From Gilliamella apis (GTDB lineage Bacteria; Pseudomonadota; Gammaproteobacteria; Enterobacterales; Orbaceae), in NCBI RefSeq assembly GCF_002142155.1, contig NZ_NASD01000004.1:1-64000 (forward strand): 64,000 nt of DNA, read 5' to 3'. This document shows, in pieces, positions 36,594 to 46,220 of this stretch. A model generated the notes under the pieces. The model did no database searches, was not told the origin of the DNA, and was given only the letters and a program-made list of their open reading frames with translations. Position numbers and translations under genes: made by a program. Every line of letters starts with the position of its first letter. Position 1 is the first letter of the stretch.

Positions 36594-38954
36594 TTATTGC
36601 TGGCGTTCATTTTGCCATAATGAGAACAAATTGTCGTATTTTTCTTGCTGATGCCAGATGTGACAATGAAGTGCAGAAAGAATAATTGGGTCTTCTAAAA
36701 TTGCTAATTGTTGTTCTTTACTGATTTTTTCTAAATCCACTTGCTGATAGTGCTCAATCAGTTGTTGGCGCAATTGCTGATTTTTTGTATTAGGTAAATG
36801 ACGAGAAGTCGATAATGCACAGGCTAATGCATTATAAATAGGATCGACAAGTGCCATAACAAAGCCATGTTCCATAAAAGCAGCTTCGGTTTGCGTTAAA
36901 TAGTCACCAGTGAGTTTTACTGCACGTGAAGGGTGGGTTTCTTCAGGAGTTAAAAATAACCCTGCTTGTTTAGCTTTCATACCAATACTAGATAATCCAG
37001 AAACGCGAATTACCAGTGGTGAAATAGTTAATGGGATTAAAATTGCGATATACCAATAGGTAAATTGTGGATTTAACCAAATAATCACGCATAACCACAC
37101 AATCCCTAATAATGATAAAGGCCAACAAAAATAGAATGATTCCCCCCAAGTTAAGGCATCATCACTTCGTGATGGTGACTTCCATTGAATTTTGCTACCA
37201 AGCCATGCTTTAACAACGAATTTGCTATGGAAGATCATACGGATTGGTGCAAGGATCATTGACCACACCATTTCAATAAGAATTGATAAGGTTAGTTTAA
37301 ATATCCCGCCTACATCTTTTGCCCCTGTTCTGGCTATAATAATTCCGTAGCTAAATAATTTAGGTGCAAACAACAATACCATCGTAGTTGAAAGTAGTTG
37401 AATAGCTAATTGTTCATCCCACCTTGGCCAGGTTGGGTAAAATTGGTTGGGTTGGAAAAAATATTGTGGTTCAGAAATATTGAACACTAATAATAATAGT
37501 GTAGAGAAAATTAAAAATACCAACCACAATAATGATGAAATATAAGCCATACCACTGGTTAAAAACATAACTCGGTGGGTTAAAGTAATGCCACTTTTGA
37601 ATATTAAGCGAAGATTGATCAGATTACCCATACACCATCGATTATCTCGTTTGAGATCTTCTATCATGTTTCCTGGTAACTCTTCATAACTACCATTCAT
37701 ATCGTAGGAAATCCATACCCCATAACCAGCTCGGCGCATTAAAGTTGCTTCAACCAGATCATGCGATAAGATATGAATCGGGCCTTTACGTTTTTGCAAT
37801 GGTGATAAAATACAGTGTTCAATAAATGGTTTGAGGCGAATCATGGCATTGTGACCCCAATATTGGGCTTCACTTAGTTGCCAGAAGTGAGTACCTGAGC
37901 AAAAAATATCGCTATAAATTTGATTGGCAAATTGTTGAATACGGCCGTATAAGGTTGTCATTCTGACTGATTTTGGTGGTGATTGTAATATACCTGCTGT
38001 CGGATTCATTTCCATCATGGCAATCATTTTTAAGATACAATCGCCAGTCATAATACTATCAGCATCAAGAATCATCATATACTCATATTGATGTCCCCAG
38101 CGACGACAAAAGTCATCAATATTACCGCTTTTACGTTTCACACGACGTTTACGATGACGATAGAAAATATTACAACCATTATCTACTTTTTTAGCATTAA
38201 AATCAGCCCAAGCCTTTAATTCATTAACATACAAATCAGGATCGTTTGTGTCGCTAAGAATATAAAAATCACAACATTGAGCATGTCCCGTTTCAACCAG
38301 TGATTCATAGGTAGCTTCAAGTCCTGCGAATACTCGTGAAACATCTTCATTACAAATAGGCATGACTAATGCCGTACGATGTTTTGCATCAATATGGGAT
38401 GCAGGATCGTTAGGAATAGCAATGGTATAACGGTCTTTTTTTATCACCGCTAAAATAAGGCCCATGATACTGGTCCAAAAACCAATTGAAATCCAACAAA
38501 ATAATATAGCAAAGAGACCAATAATAAAACCTTGTATGATATAAGGGATGATACTATAGATAGCCAGTTCCGGATTGATTTCCCAATTTGCCATAAAACT
38601 AATCTTTTGCCAGCTTTGATACGGCAAAAGTGATGATAAATAAATCGTACCATAGTAAGTTTGCACGGCAATAAGCGCAAACATAATTAAACGACGAATA
38701 AGTGCGATAATATTTACACGTGGTTTTGATTTAGCTGTATAGTGTTCATCCCAAATTTGTGGTTGTACTGATACACGTTCAACTTTGGGATAGCTAGGTT
38801 GTTGTTGTCTTGTTTCATTAAAATATTCAGTATTGCCGACTTGATTCAATCGATATTTTAAGAATTCGACATCATTGACAAGTGAGTTATTGTTTTCCGA
38901 TTTCTGACGCCAAATTTCGGCGTCAGGTAGATTTTCGAAGTAATCTTTTTTCAT
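36594..38954 (-). CDS. opgH: Glucans biosynthesis glucosyltransferase H
   Basis: Inner-membrane GT2 glucosyltransferase that builds the backbone of osmoregulated periplasmic glucans from UDP-glucose. 786 residues, shorter than E. coli OpgH (847), mostly at the two ends. Membrane helices lie before and after the catalytic domain. Catalytic features are DADSIMTGD and RDNRWCMGN (the (Q/R)xxRW element). It follows opgG by 21 bp in the same operon. Confidence 0.95.
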   Translation of the reverse strand: MKKDYFENLPDAEIWRQKSENNNSLVNDVEFLKYRLNQVGNTEYFNETRQQQPSYPKVERVSVQPQIWDEHYTAKSKPRVNIIALIRRLIMFALIAVQTYYGTIYLSSLLPYQSWQKISFMANWEINPELAIYSIIPYIIQGFIIGLFAILFCWISIGFWTSIMGLILAVIKKDRYTIAIPNDPASHIDAKHRTALVMPICNEDVSRVFAGLEATYESLVETGHAQCCDFYILSDTNDPDLYVNELKAWADFNAKKVDNGCNIFYRHRKRRVKRKSGNIDDFCRRWGHQYEYMMILDADSIMTGDCILKMIAMMEMNPTAGILQSPPKSVRMTTLYGRIQQFANQIYSDIFCSGTHFWQLSEAQYWGHNAMIRLKPFIEHCILSPLQKRKGPIHILSHDLVEATLMRRAGYGVWISYDMNGSYEELPGNMIEDLKRDNRWCMGNLINLRLIFKSGITLTHRVMFLTSGMAYISSLLWLVFLIFSTLLLLVFNISEPQYFFQPNQFYPTWPRWDEQLAIQLLSTTMVLLFAPKLFSYGIIIARTGAKDVGGIFKLTLSILIEMVWSMILAPIRMIFHSKFVVKAWLGSKIQWKSPSRSDDALTWGESFYFCWPLSLLGIVWLCVIIWLNPQFTYWYIAILIPLTISPLVIRVSGLSSIGMKAKQAGLFLTPEETHPSRAVKLTGDYLTQTEAAFMEHGFVMALVDPIYNALACALSTSRHLPNTKNQQLRQQLIEHYQQVDLEKISKEQQLAILEDPIILSALHCHIWHQQEKYDNLFSLWQNERQQ

Positions 38955-38975
38955 ATTATTGGCTGATTTTTATAA

Positions 38976-40535
38976 TTATTGAGCAGGATATTGCCCGCTC
39001 CAAGTTTCGGACAATACTTCACCCGTTTGAGAAGCGAGCTGAACTCGCAGATCGGTTGCTTTTTTGTTATCTTCAACGTTAAACCGTATAATAACACGCC
39101 AACCTTTAGTCACCGAATTGTATTGAGTGTCGCAACTAACAATTGATCCGTTATTAATGCTTGAAATAACTTTAACAGGCTTTTTGTCTGATAACTGAGG
39201 ACCAGTAAAATCAATAACATAAGCATTAGAACCATCAAGTTTACGAATTAAATTAGCTTGTTTGATATCACCTAGCGATAAACGTGTACTTTCAGCTCTA
39301 GCGACGTTAGCTGGATAGCGATTTTGTTCGTTTAGTGTGTAGTGTAATCGATATTTAAAAGTAAGTTGATCACCACTTTTGTACTGTTTTTCCGGAACCC
39401 AGAAGGAAACAATATTATCATTTGTTTCATCTGCAGTTGGAATTTCGACAAGTTCAACTCGTCCTTTTTGCCAATCATTTAAGATTTCAACCCAAACACT
39501 TGGTCTTAGTTCGTAATGGTCATCTAAATCTTGATAATCATCAAAACCTTTATCTCGTTGGATTAGGCCAAAGCCTTTCGGATTTTCTAAACTATATGAT
39601 GAAAACGATAAACGTTTTGGATTGTTTAAAGGGCGCCAAATCCACTCGTTGTTATTGGCCAAAATAGATAACCCGTTTGAGTCATGCATTGCTGGACGAT
39701 AATTAAGTAGTGGTGAAGGTTGATTTGGACCATATAAGAACATACTAGTTAATGGCGCAATACCTAATTTTTTAACTGAATCACGGAAAAATACTTTAGC
39801 TTCTACTGTGACTGTTGTATCAATACTTGGTACTAAAGTAATTTTATAAGCACCTGTCACACTTTGAGAGTCGAGTAATGCATAAATGACTAAATGCTTT
39901 TGGTTTGGGTCTGGACGTTCAATCCAATATTCTTTAAATCGTGGAAATTCCTCTCCTGACATTTCACCAGTATCGATGGCAAGCCCCCTTGCAGAAAGGC
40001 CATAACGTTGATCTTTACCAACGGCACGGAAGTAACTACCACCAAGCGCAGTAAATATTTCATCATCGGTTTTCGTTGGTTTATTAATTGGATAATGAAC
40101 TTTAAAACCGGCAAAACCAAGATTTTTGGTGTTTAAATTATCTAAATTGAGTTTGCTCAAGTCAAAATAATCTGGATTGTATTTTATTTCATTAACTTGA
40201 TTATTTACAATTTCGTTAATTTTAACCGGCGTGTCGAAATACATACCTTCATGATAAAACTCAAGTTTAAAACGACTCTTACGATCATTCCAATAAGCTT
40301 TATCATGTTTAAAAGAAATTTTTTGATAATCAGCAAATTGTAGTGAAGATAGCTCACTAGGAATATTTTTAGATGGTTGGACATAAGACTTTTTTGATAA
40401 TTTTTCTGCTTTTGTCACTACATCATTAAAAGTAAAAGCCCATGAAGAAAAACTCAAACAAGATATCGATGCTATGCATAACATCTTGCAAGTTAATGTT
40501 TTACTAAATCGACTAATAGGTAATAAATTGTACAT
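38976..40535 (-). CDS. opgG: Periplasmic glucans biosynthesis protein G
   Basis: Periplasmic protein needed to form beta-1,6 branches of osmoregulated glucans. 519 residues (E. coli 511). A signal peptide (hydrophobic CIASISCLSF, cleavage near SSWA) precedes the FTFNDVVTKAEKL start of the mature protein. EEFPRFKEYWIERP and RDKGFDDYQDLDDHYE are typical. It sits 20 bp downstream of a lipoprotein gene and upstream of opgH. Confidence 0.95.
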   Translation of the reverse strand: MYNLLPISRFSKTLTCKMLCIASISCLSFSSWAFTFNDVVTKAEKLSKKSYVQPSKNIPSELSSLQFADYQKISFKHDKAYWNDRKSRFKLEFYHEGMYFDTPVKINEIVNNQVNEIKYNPDYFDLSKLNLDNLNTKNLGFAGFKVHYPINKPTKTDDEIFTALGGSYFRAVGKDQRYGLSARGLAIDTGEMSGEEFPRFKEYWIERPDPNQKHLVIYALLDSQSVTGAYKITLVPSIDTTVTVEAKVFFRDSVKKLGIAPLTSMFLYGPNQPSPLLNYRPAMHDSNGLSILANNNEWIWRPLNNPKRLSFSSYSLENPKGFGLIQRDKGFDDYQDLDDHYELRPSVWVEILNDWQKGRVELVEIPTADETNDNIVSFWVPEKQYKSGDQLTFKYRLHYTLNEQNRYPANVARAESTRLSLGDIKQANLIRKLDGSNAYVIDFTGPQLSDKKPVKVISSINNGSIVSCDTQYNSVTKGWRVIIRFNVEDNKKATDLRVQLASQTGEVLSETWSGQYPAQ

Positions 40536-40555
40536 AAAAAAGACTCACTTAAGTA

Positions 40556-41221
40556 TTATCTAAAAATATTAATGTAATTGATAATATTGTCTTTAGGACT
40601 ACTTAAACAATTTTCAAGATAATCGGTTTTCATTTCGTCAAGAATACTTGGATTTTCATCAATTAAAAAATGCGAGTAATTATCTTTGAGAATTTTAGTT
40701 TGTAATGCAGCCAAATCTTGTTCTGACATTCTAAATAATGGTTGATAGCGATTAGTTATATTTTCTGTATCTTTGCTGTAAACTGCTGCAACAAAATCTG
40801 CTGACCATTGACAGTAATTGTTTAGATTATTGTCGGTTGGATTAATTTTCTTTAACTCAATTTTATGTTCGGCTTGATTTTCTTCAATCACTTTTTTGAG
40901 TTGAATATCATATTTTAACTTATAAAATTCGTTAAGATAAAAATTTAACACACAGGAAGATTCGTTACTGTCATCTTTACAGTCTAAAATACCGTGTTTT
41001 TTTATATAACTGTCAAACTGTTTATCGCCAACTAATTGAAGTAATTGATTTTTGGCATTAGATACAAACGGATTATTTTGTTCTGTTTGTTCTTGTAATA
41101 TTGCTAACGAATCGACTTCAATATTTTTGCCATTATTTTTTGTTTTAGACATATTGTTTTTTACACAGCCTGTGGCAAGAATAAAGACAATGGCACATGT
41201 AAGGATATTACTTATTTTCAT
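40556..41221 (-). CDS. Predicted lipoprotein co-transcribed with opgGH
   Basis: 221 residues. N-terminal MKISNILTCAIVFILATGC has a clear lipobox (LATGC) with Cys19 as the acylation site. The mature part is polar and helical with four more cysteines (DCKDD, SSCVL, NYCQW, ENCLS). The residue after Cys is Val, so outer-membrane sorting is likely under Lol rules. It is the first gene before opgG. I do not recognise the family. Confidence 0.75.
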   Translation of the reverse strand: MKISNILTCAIVFILATGCVKNNMSKTKNNGKNIEVDSLAILQEQTEQNNPFVSNAKNQLLQLVGDKQFDSYIKKHGILDCKDDSNESSCVLNFYLNEFYKLKYDIQLKKVIEENQAEHKIELKKINPTDNNLNNYCQWSADFVAAVYSKDTENITNRYQPLFRMSEQDLAALQTKILKDNYSHFLIDENPSILDEMKTDYLENCLSSPKDNIINYINIFR

Positions 41222-41389
41222 ATATCAAATTCCATGAACATATTCTTGAGTTGAAAATTCAGGTTGAGCAACTTAACACTTTCTAGTGAAGTCGTAACGC
41301 GAAATTATATACTCTTATTCTTTTAAAAACACTAGATGATTACATTAATTTAGTAAAAAACGCACTAAATATTCTTTTGCTGATTTTGT

Positions 41390-41632
41390 TTAATGTCGGC
41401 ACATTTTTTTTATATCAACAGTAAATTGTGAATCATCGGTTAAAGCTGGCTTAAATTTTCCTTTTGCTTTTAAAAAAGCAATAAGCTGCTCGGCATTCAT
41501 ATCGGAGTTAGAACAGGTATGAAATCTAGCTTCGGTACCAAACTTTTCATTGATAGCATTAAGTAAAGATGATTCGGTATAATCGTTTCCATCCATCATC
41601 TGTAGTACTTCATGACCGTGAATTGATATCAT
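41390..41632 (-). CDS. yecH: YecH-family small metal-binding-type protein
   Basis: 80 residues closely following the YecH/DUF2492 pattern: SIHGHEVLQMM at the N terminus, FGTEARFHTCSNSDMNAEQLIAFLKAKGKF in the middle and KKMCRH at the C terminus. The conserved His and Cys residues suggest metal binding. It stands alone between the lipoprotein gene and rnb. Confidence 0.85.
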   Translation of the reverse strand: MISIHGHEVLQMMDGNDYTESSLLNAINEKFGTEARFHTCSNSDMNAEQLIAFLKAKGKFKPALTDDSQFTVDIKKMCRH

Positions 41633-41753
41633 TTCCCTCTCCTAAATTGTTTTTATCTCGCGCTAATTATTATTTTTAAGCGGTGAAAGATAGCAGATAT
41701 TTTTAATAAAAAAAAGAGGTTAAATATTAAAAATATCATTAATTGTATTTAGA

Positions 41754-41779
41754 TTAACCCTGATTATTATCAGGGTTAA
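41754..41779. terminator. Hairpin after rnb, possible terminator
   Basis: TTAACCCTGAT-TATT-ATCAGGGTTAA is a perfect 11-bp stem about 40 bp past the rnb stop. No strong T-run follows on the minus strand, so its strength is uncertain. Confidence 0.5.
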
Positions 41780-41818
41780 ATAATTAGTGTGAAAAAGGTT
41801 AAATTGATAAGATAATCT

Positions 41819-43759
41819 TTATTTATTTTCATCGATTTTTACAATAATCGAGTTGTTTTCAGTTTTAACCTGTTGGAGTACAACTGATATTGTATCAGCT
41901 AGTTTAAGTACAAGCTCATCTTTAATTTTAATTGAACCCTCATCAAGATTTAAGGTTATTTCATCACGAACGTTATGAATCATGGAGAGAGGTAAAAATG
42001 CGAATGCCCCTATCTCGGTCAATCGGACTCGAGCACCACCTCGGTTAATATCAATTATTTCAGCATTAAAGCGTTTTCCTTGTTTATTGGTTAGGTATTG
42101 GCTATAAAGATTTTCGGCGATATCACGTTCAGCTAAACGTAATTTTTTTCGACGATCAGACATACTTTGTAGTTGTTCGGAAGTTGGCGCAATGAATGGT
42201 TGCTCTTTAAGCGAAGCTTTAAGTAAACGATGGTTTATCATATCACCATATTTGCGAATTGGTGATGTCCAGGTTGCATAAGCTGTAAATCCTAAGCCAA
42301 AGTGTGGTTCTGGTGTTAATGAAAAATCAGCTGGAGTTTGGAATTTTCTTAACCTTGCCGATAGGAAGTCATTATCATCAATTAATCGACGTAATTTGAC
42401 ATATCCTGCAAATGTCATTAGTGATTCTTTATCGAAATCAGTGATGCCATTATCGGCTAATATTTTTAAGATCTGTTCAATGTATTTGCTATCAAAACCT
42501 GAATGGGTATTAAACACCCCAGTGCCTACTTTTTCTTGCAAATACATAGTTAGAGCTAAATTGGCAATAATCATCACTTCTTCAACAATGTTATTACCAA
42601 TACCACGTAATTCTTTAATGATGTTTTTTACTTGGCGATTATCATCTAGTACGAATCGATAATCATTATTGGCTTTAAATACTAACGCATTTTGTTGTCG
42701 CCAATCTATACGTGCTTTTGCTAGTTCTGATAGTAATTTAAGTTGTTTTTTTATCGTGGCATCATCGATATTTAAATCACTTCGACCTTCTAAGAAATCA
42801 GAAACATTGTTGTAAGCAAGTTTAGCTTTCGATTCAATCCATGCAGGAGTGAAACTAATATCATCATTAGCAAATTGACCATTTTTATCAATGTTAATTT
42901 TACAAACCATGGCTGGTCGTTTTTCATTGGCTTTTAATGAGCATAGATCATCAGCCAATTGTTTAGGTAACATTGGAATATTAAAATCGGGCAGATAAGT
43001 GGTAAAATTACGAATTTTAGCGATATTATCGACTTCACTATCTTGAGGAATATACGCGGTAGGGTCGGCGATGGCGACCATTAGCTGATAGTTACCAATT
43101 TCATCTTGAGAAATTGCAATGGCATCATCCATATCTTCGGTATTTTCATTATCAACCGTGAAAAATGGTACATCAGTTAACTCTTGACGATTTTCCTGTT
43201 CAGACTCTGATATTGTGAAAGCTTCCTCTTGAGGTGCTTTATCTTCTAAATCGTAACGCGCCAAAGTTTTGAGCCATAATTGATAAATTGAATCAGAACT
43301 AGCGATAAATTTGGTTACTTCAGCAGAAAAATGATTTTTATCTTTTTCTAATGGATGTGATTGCAATGTAGCAACAACCCAATCACCTTCTTTTAATTTT
43401 TGCGCAACTTGAGGATTAACTTTACAGCGTATGGCAAAATTTGTTGGCATATTTTCTGGATAAATCACCATAGCGCGATCTAAAAAGCCGATTTTACCAA
43501 TAAATTTTTGCAAGCTACTTTCAATTAATGTTTCAGGTTCAAATGACTCTTTATCATTATTGCTGATGATAGTTCCCGATACTTTATCACCATTGCATAA
43601 TAGCTTCATTTTTGCAACCGGAATAAAATAATTGGTTTTATTATCAACATCTAAAAAACCAAATCCTTTTTTGTGCGCTCGGACGATACCTTCAACACGC
43701 GGTTTTTGTTCGTATAATTCTTGTTTAAGTTGGGCGAGTAATGGGTTATTTTGAAACAT
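41819..43759 (-). CDS. rnb: Exoribonuclease II
   Basis: 3'-5' exoribonuclease for single-stranded RNA. 646 residues (E. coli 644). N-terminal cold-shock domain (HKKGFGFLDVDNKTNYFIP), RNB domain with the acidic metal site DNENTEDMDDAIAI, and C-terminal S1 domain. It is the second RNB-family enzyme here, with RNase R at 20205; RNase II lacks the basic tail. Confidence 0.96.
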   Translation of the reverse strand: MFQNNPLLAQLKQELYEQKPRVEGIVRAHKKGFGFLDVDNKTNYFIPVAKMKLLCNGDKVSGTIISNNDKESFEPETLIESSLQKFIGKIGFLDRAMVIYPENMPTNFAIRCKVNPQVAQKLKEGDWVVATLQSHPLEKDKNHFSAEVTKFIASSDSIYQLWLKTLARYDLEDKAPQEEAFTISESEQENRQELTDVPFFTVDNENTEDMDDAIAISQDEIGNYQLMVAIADPTAYIPQDSEVDNIAKIRNFTTYLPDFNIPMLPKQLADDLCSLKANEKRPAMVCKINIDKNGQFANDDISFTPAWIESKAKLAYNNVSDFLEGRSDLNIDDATIKKQLKLLSELAKARIDWRQQNALVFKANNDYRFVLDDNRQVKNIIKELRGIGNNIVEEVMIIANLALTMYLQEKVGTGVFNTHSGFDSKYIEQILKILADNGITDFDKESLMTFAGYVKLRRLIDDNDFLSARLRKFQTPADFSLTPEPHFGLGFTAYATWTSPIRKYGDMINHRLLKASLKEQPFIAPTSEQLQSMSDRRKKLRLAERDIAENLYSQYLTNKQGKRFNAEIIDINRGGARVRLTEIGAFAFLPLSMIHNVRDEITLNLDEGSIKIKDELVLKLADTISVVLQQVKTENNSIIVKIDENK

Positions 43760-43880
43760 ATGGCTTAATATTAATTGAAAAATTTAGACTAAATTCTATC
43801 ATAGTTATGCTTTTAGGAGTTATTGAATTGTTCATCAATGACTAGCTATTGAAGTCAGTTGCAATAAATAGAGTTAAAAC

Positions 43881-44630
43881 ATGAAATTAAATTATAAATT
43901 ACAAGGCAATAAACAACCGATTTTATTAATGCATGGGCTATTTGGTAGTTTAGATAACTTAAACATGCTAGCTAAAGACCTCGTTGTAAATTATCAAACT
44001 ATACAAGTTGATTTACGTAATCATGGCCAATCGCCATGGTCAAATATCATGAACTATCAAGCTATGGCGGAAGATATCGTGGAACTCTGCCATGATTTGC
44101 AATTACAAAACTTAATCTTGATTGGTCATTCGATGGGGGGGAAAGTTGCTTTGCAACTAAGCCAATTGATTCCACAACAAATTGCTAAAATCTGTGTAAT
44201 TGATATTGCGCCAGTTAAATATACTCAAACAATTAATACTCCGGTCATAAAAGCATTGGCACAATGCATTGTTCAACAATTAGTTGATAGAAAGCAAATC
44301 GCTGAAGTCATGAGACAACATGGCTTAAGTGAACCAACGATTTTATTTTTGCTCAAATCCTTTAAACATGAGCGTTGGCTATTTAATGCTGATGTAATTA
44401 TTAATCAGTATGACAATATTTGTGATTGGCAAATTATTTCAGCTTGTGATATTACTACTTTATTTATTCGTGGAGGAAATTCTAACTATATTACTGATAA
44501 GGATTATCCTGCCATTTTTAGCCAATTTCCTAATGCGCAAATTGAAACAGTAGCCGGTGCTGGCCATAATGTTCATGCGGAAAAAACAGAGCAAGTATTG
44601 CAACATTTATATCCTTGGTTAGCTGACTGA
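43881..44630 (+). CDS. ybfF: Alpha/beta hydrolase, YbfF-like esterase
   Basis: 249 residues (E. coli 254). HGLFGSLDNL oxyanion region, the nucleophile elbow GHSMGGK with the catalytic Ser, VDLRNHGQSPW and a C-terminal GAGHNVHAEK catalytic His. It hydrolyses short acyl esters in the E. coli relative. A G7 run (44135-44141) encodes the elbow and is unusual in this AT-rich sequence. Confidence 0.9.
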   Translation: MKLNYKLQGNKQPILLMHGLFGSLDNLNMLAKDLVVNYQTIQVDLRNHGQSPWSNIMNYQAMAEDIVELCHDLQLQNLILIGHSMGGKVALQLSQLIPQQIAKICVIDIAPVKYTQTINTPVIKALAQCIVQQLVDRKQIAEVMRQHGLSEPTILFLLKSFKHERWLFNADVIINQYDNICDWQIISACDITTLFIRGGNSNYITDKDYPAIFSQFPNAQIETVAGAGHNVHAEKTEQVLQHLYPWLAD

Positions 44631-44656
44631 TCATAATTATTTCATTAATAAAAATT

Positions 44657-44700
44657 AATCAGAAGCACCATTGTTTAATTGATGGTTGCTGATTTTTATT
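44657..44700 (+). terminator. Rho-independent terminator of the ybfF-like gene
   Basis: Stem AATCAG..ACCAT / ATGGT..CTGATT, with a bulge and a 10-nt loop, is followed by a long T-rich run. Confidence 0.85.
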
Positions 44701-44919
44701 TTTTTCATTTAAACTAAAAATTGCTAGCTTAAATAAGCAATAATACTAAAAAATAAGATTGTTGTTTGGTAAATTCAATCAACAAAAATGCATAGCTATT
44801 TTTATCTAAAGGAATGAAACTCATCACGCTAGAATTAGCGCAAACGGGATGGGATATTGCAGTAGCATGGAATGAAAAAATAGAAAATAAACAGCGTGAT
44901 ATATTTTTAGCAATGAACA

Positions 44920-45249
44920 TTAATCACATAGTAAACGTTGCTGTTTAATTGTTTTATGATTAGGAGGAATAACATTAATAAAAACTATCCGACAAGATGT
45001 ACTATAAGGTTGGCTATAAACTTGATATTGCCAATTATTCGGTATTATTTGCGGTACAGTATGAGGATAACTATCAAGTAAAGCAAAGGCGATTTGCTCC
45101 GCTTTAAACTGTTTTTGGAAATAGTGGTGTTGACTAATAATTGCAGTTAAATAACCACTAAAACCTAGCATAATGATGGCAAACATTAAGCATGATATCA
45201 TGACTTCAATTAAGCTAAATCCAGCTATGTTTTTTCTATTCACAATCAA
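44920..45249 (-). CDS. Minor pseudopilin, PpdC-like
   Basis: 109 residues with a type IV prepilin N terminus: short leader ending in G, then FSLIEVMISCLMF (Phe+1, Glu+5), followed by the hydrophobic helix. Cleaved and methylated by a prepilin peptidase. It is the last gene of a four-gene pseudopilin cluster matching E. coli ppdA-ppdB-ygdB-ppdC in order. It overlaps the preceding gene by 14 bases. recC, which follows ppdC in E. coli, is absent here. Confidence 0.8.
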   Translation of the reverse strand: MIVNRKNIAGFSLIEVMISCLMFAIIMLGFSGYLTAIISQHHYFQKQFKAEQIAFALLDSYPHTVPQIIPNNWQYQVYSQPYSTSCRIVFINVIPPNHKTIKQQRLLCD

Positions 45250-45673
45250 CTAACCTTTTTTCTGGACAATAATCTAGCCAATGTCCTTTTTCAATAATCA
45301 AGTGATTATCTGCAAAATGCGTTAACATATAAAGATAATAGTCATCAGCTTGGGCGCGTACTAAGGTATAGTTATCCACTTTTAATCGTGATTTTTTTAT
45401 ACATGCTGTTAAATGATATTGCGCATCAGATAAGCATTGCCACTCTTCGGTCGGAAGTTGCCAGGTCTGCTGAATTGCCCAATTTAAACTAGAGCTCGCT
45501 AGGTTAAACTGGCGATAATATTGAATCTCAATTAAATAGTTTTTTTTTAATGAATTAACTATAGCTTGAAAACCGGTTAATAAAATGAGTCCGACTATGG
45601 TTAAAATAATTACCATTATTAGCGTGCTAAAGCCATCTATCTGTGTTGTTTTTTTATTAAAATGGATTTTCAT
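45236..45673 (-). CDS. YgdB-like pseudopilin-cluster protein (DUF2509-type)
   Basis: 145 residues. The N-terminal QIDGFSTLIMVIILTIVGLILLTG resembles a prepilin signal but has Thr in place of the usual Leu and lacks Glu+5, as in PilX/GspK-like minor pilins. Two cysteine pairs lie in the C-terminal half (CLSDAQYHLTAC and CPEKRLVDC). Position third in the cluster matches ygdB. It overlaps both neighbours, so translation is probably coupled. Confidence 0.75.
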   Translation of the reverse strand: MKIHFNKKTTQIDGFSTLIMVIILTIVGLILLTGFQAIVNSLKKNYLIEIQYYRQFNLASSSLNWAIQQTWQLPTEEWQCLSDAQYHLTACIKKSRLKVDNYTLVRAQADDYYLYMLTHFADNHLIIEKGHWLDYCPEKRLVDCE

Positions 45674-46220
45674 TCTTGATAATGGTTACCGTTTGATAGA
45701 TTATTTTTTTATTTTTCTTTAATTGAGCAGCAATATTTATTACAAAATAATTATTTTGCTGTTTTATTGAAAATTGCGTTATTTTAATGTCATGAGGATC
45801 GAATATTTTCTCCCAATTTACACCCTCACAACTTATTGAACCAACTTTATATTCCAAATTATTTTTGTAGAAACGATAAGCAAAAATGTCTGATTTACTT
45901 GGCGTATTACGATCATAAATCCAATCATTGCGAATCTCACTATCATAACGAAAAATATAACAATTGTTTGAAGTATTGATTTCAATTGGATGTTGTTTCA
46001 TTTTTTCGGGGCTATTGGCAATAAAACCAGCACGTTTTAGATCTTTGGTTATACTAACTAACCCTTGATGGATATTCTTTTCTAAATGAATACGTAGATT
46101 TTTCTCCAGTAATATAGTTTGTAATTTACTATAGAATGAGGTGATACCAATAAAAATTAGACTAGAAAAAGCTATACTCAACAATATTTCAAATAATGAA
46201 AATCCATTTTGTTTTAACAT
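45657..46220 (-). CDS. Minor pseudopilin, PpdB-like
   Basis: 187 residues. Prepilin motif NGFSLFEILLSIAFSSLIFIG, with Phe+1 and Glu+5, then a pilin helix and a C-terminal globular domain with a cysteine pair. PilW/PpdB-type by length and order. It begins inside the last codons of the ppdA-like gene. Confidence 0.8.
   Translation of the reverse strand: MLKQNGFSLFEILLSIAFSSLIFIGITSFYSKLQTILLEKNLRIHLEKNIHQGLVSITKDLKRAGFIANSPEKMKQHPIEINTSNNCYIFRYDSEIRNDWIYDRNTPSKSDIFAYRFYKNNLEYKVGSISCEGVNWEKIFDPHDIKITQFSIKQQNNYFVINIAAQLKKNKKIIYQTVTIIKNENPF

Noticed and set aside
44729-44920. A 63-codon minus-strand frame after the pseudopilin cluster
   Set aside because: No ribosome site or pilin features, and no resemblance to recC, which follows ppdC in E. 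coli.
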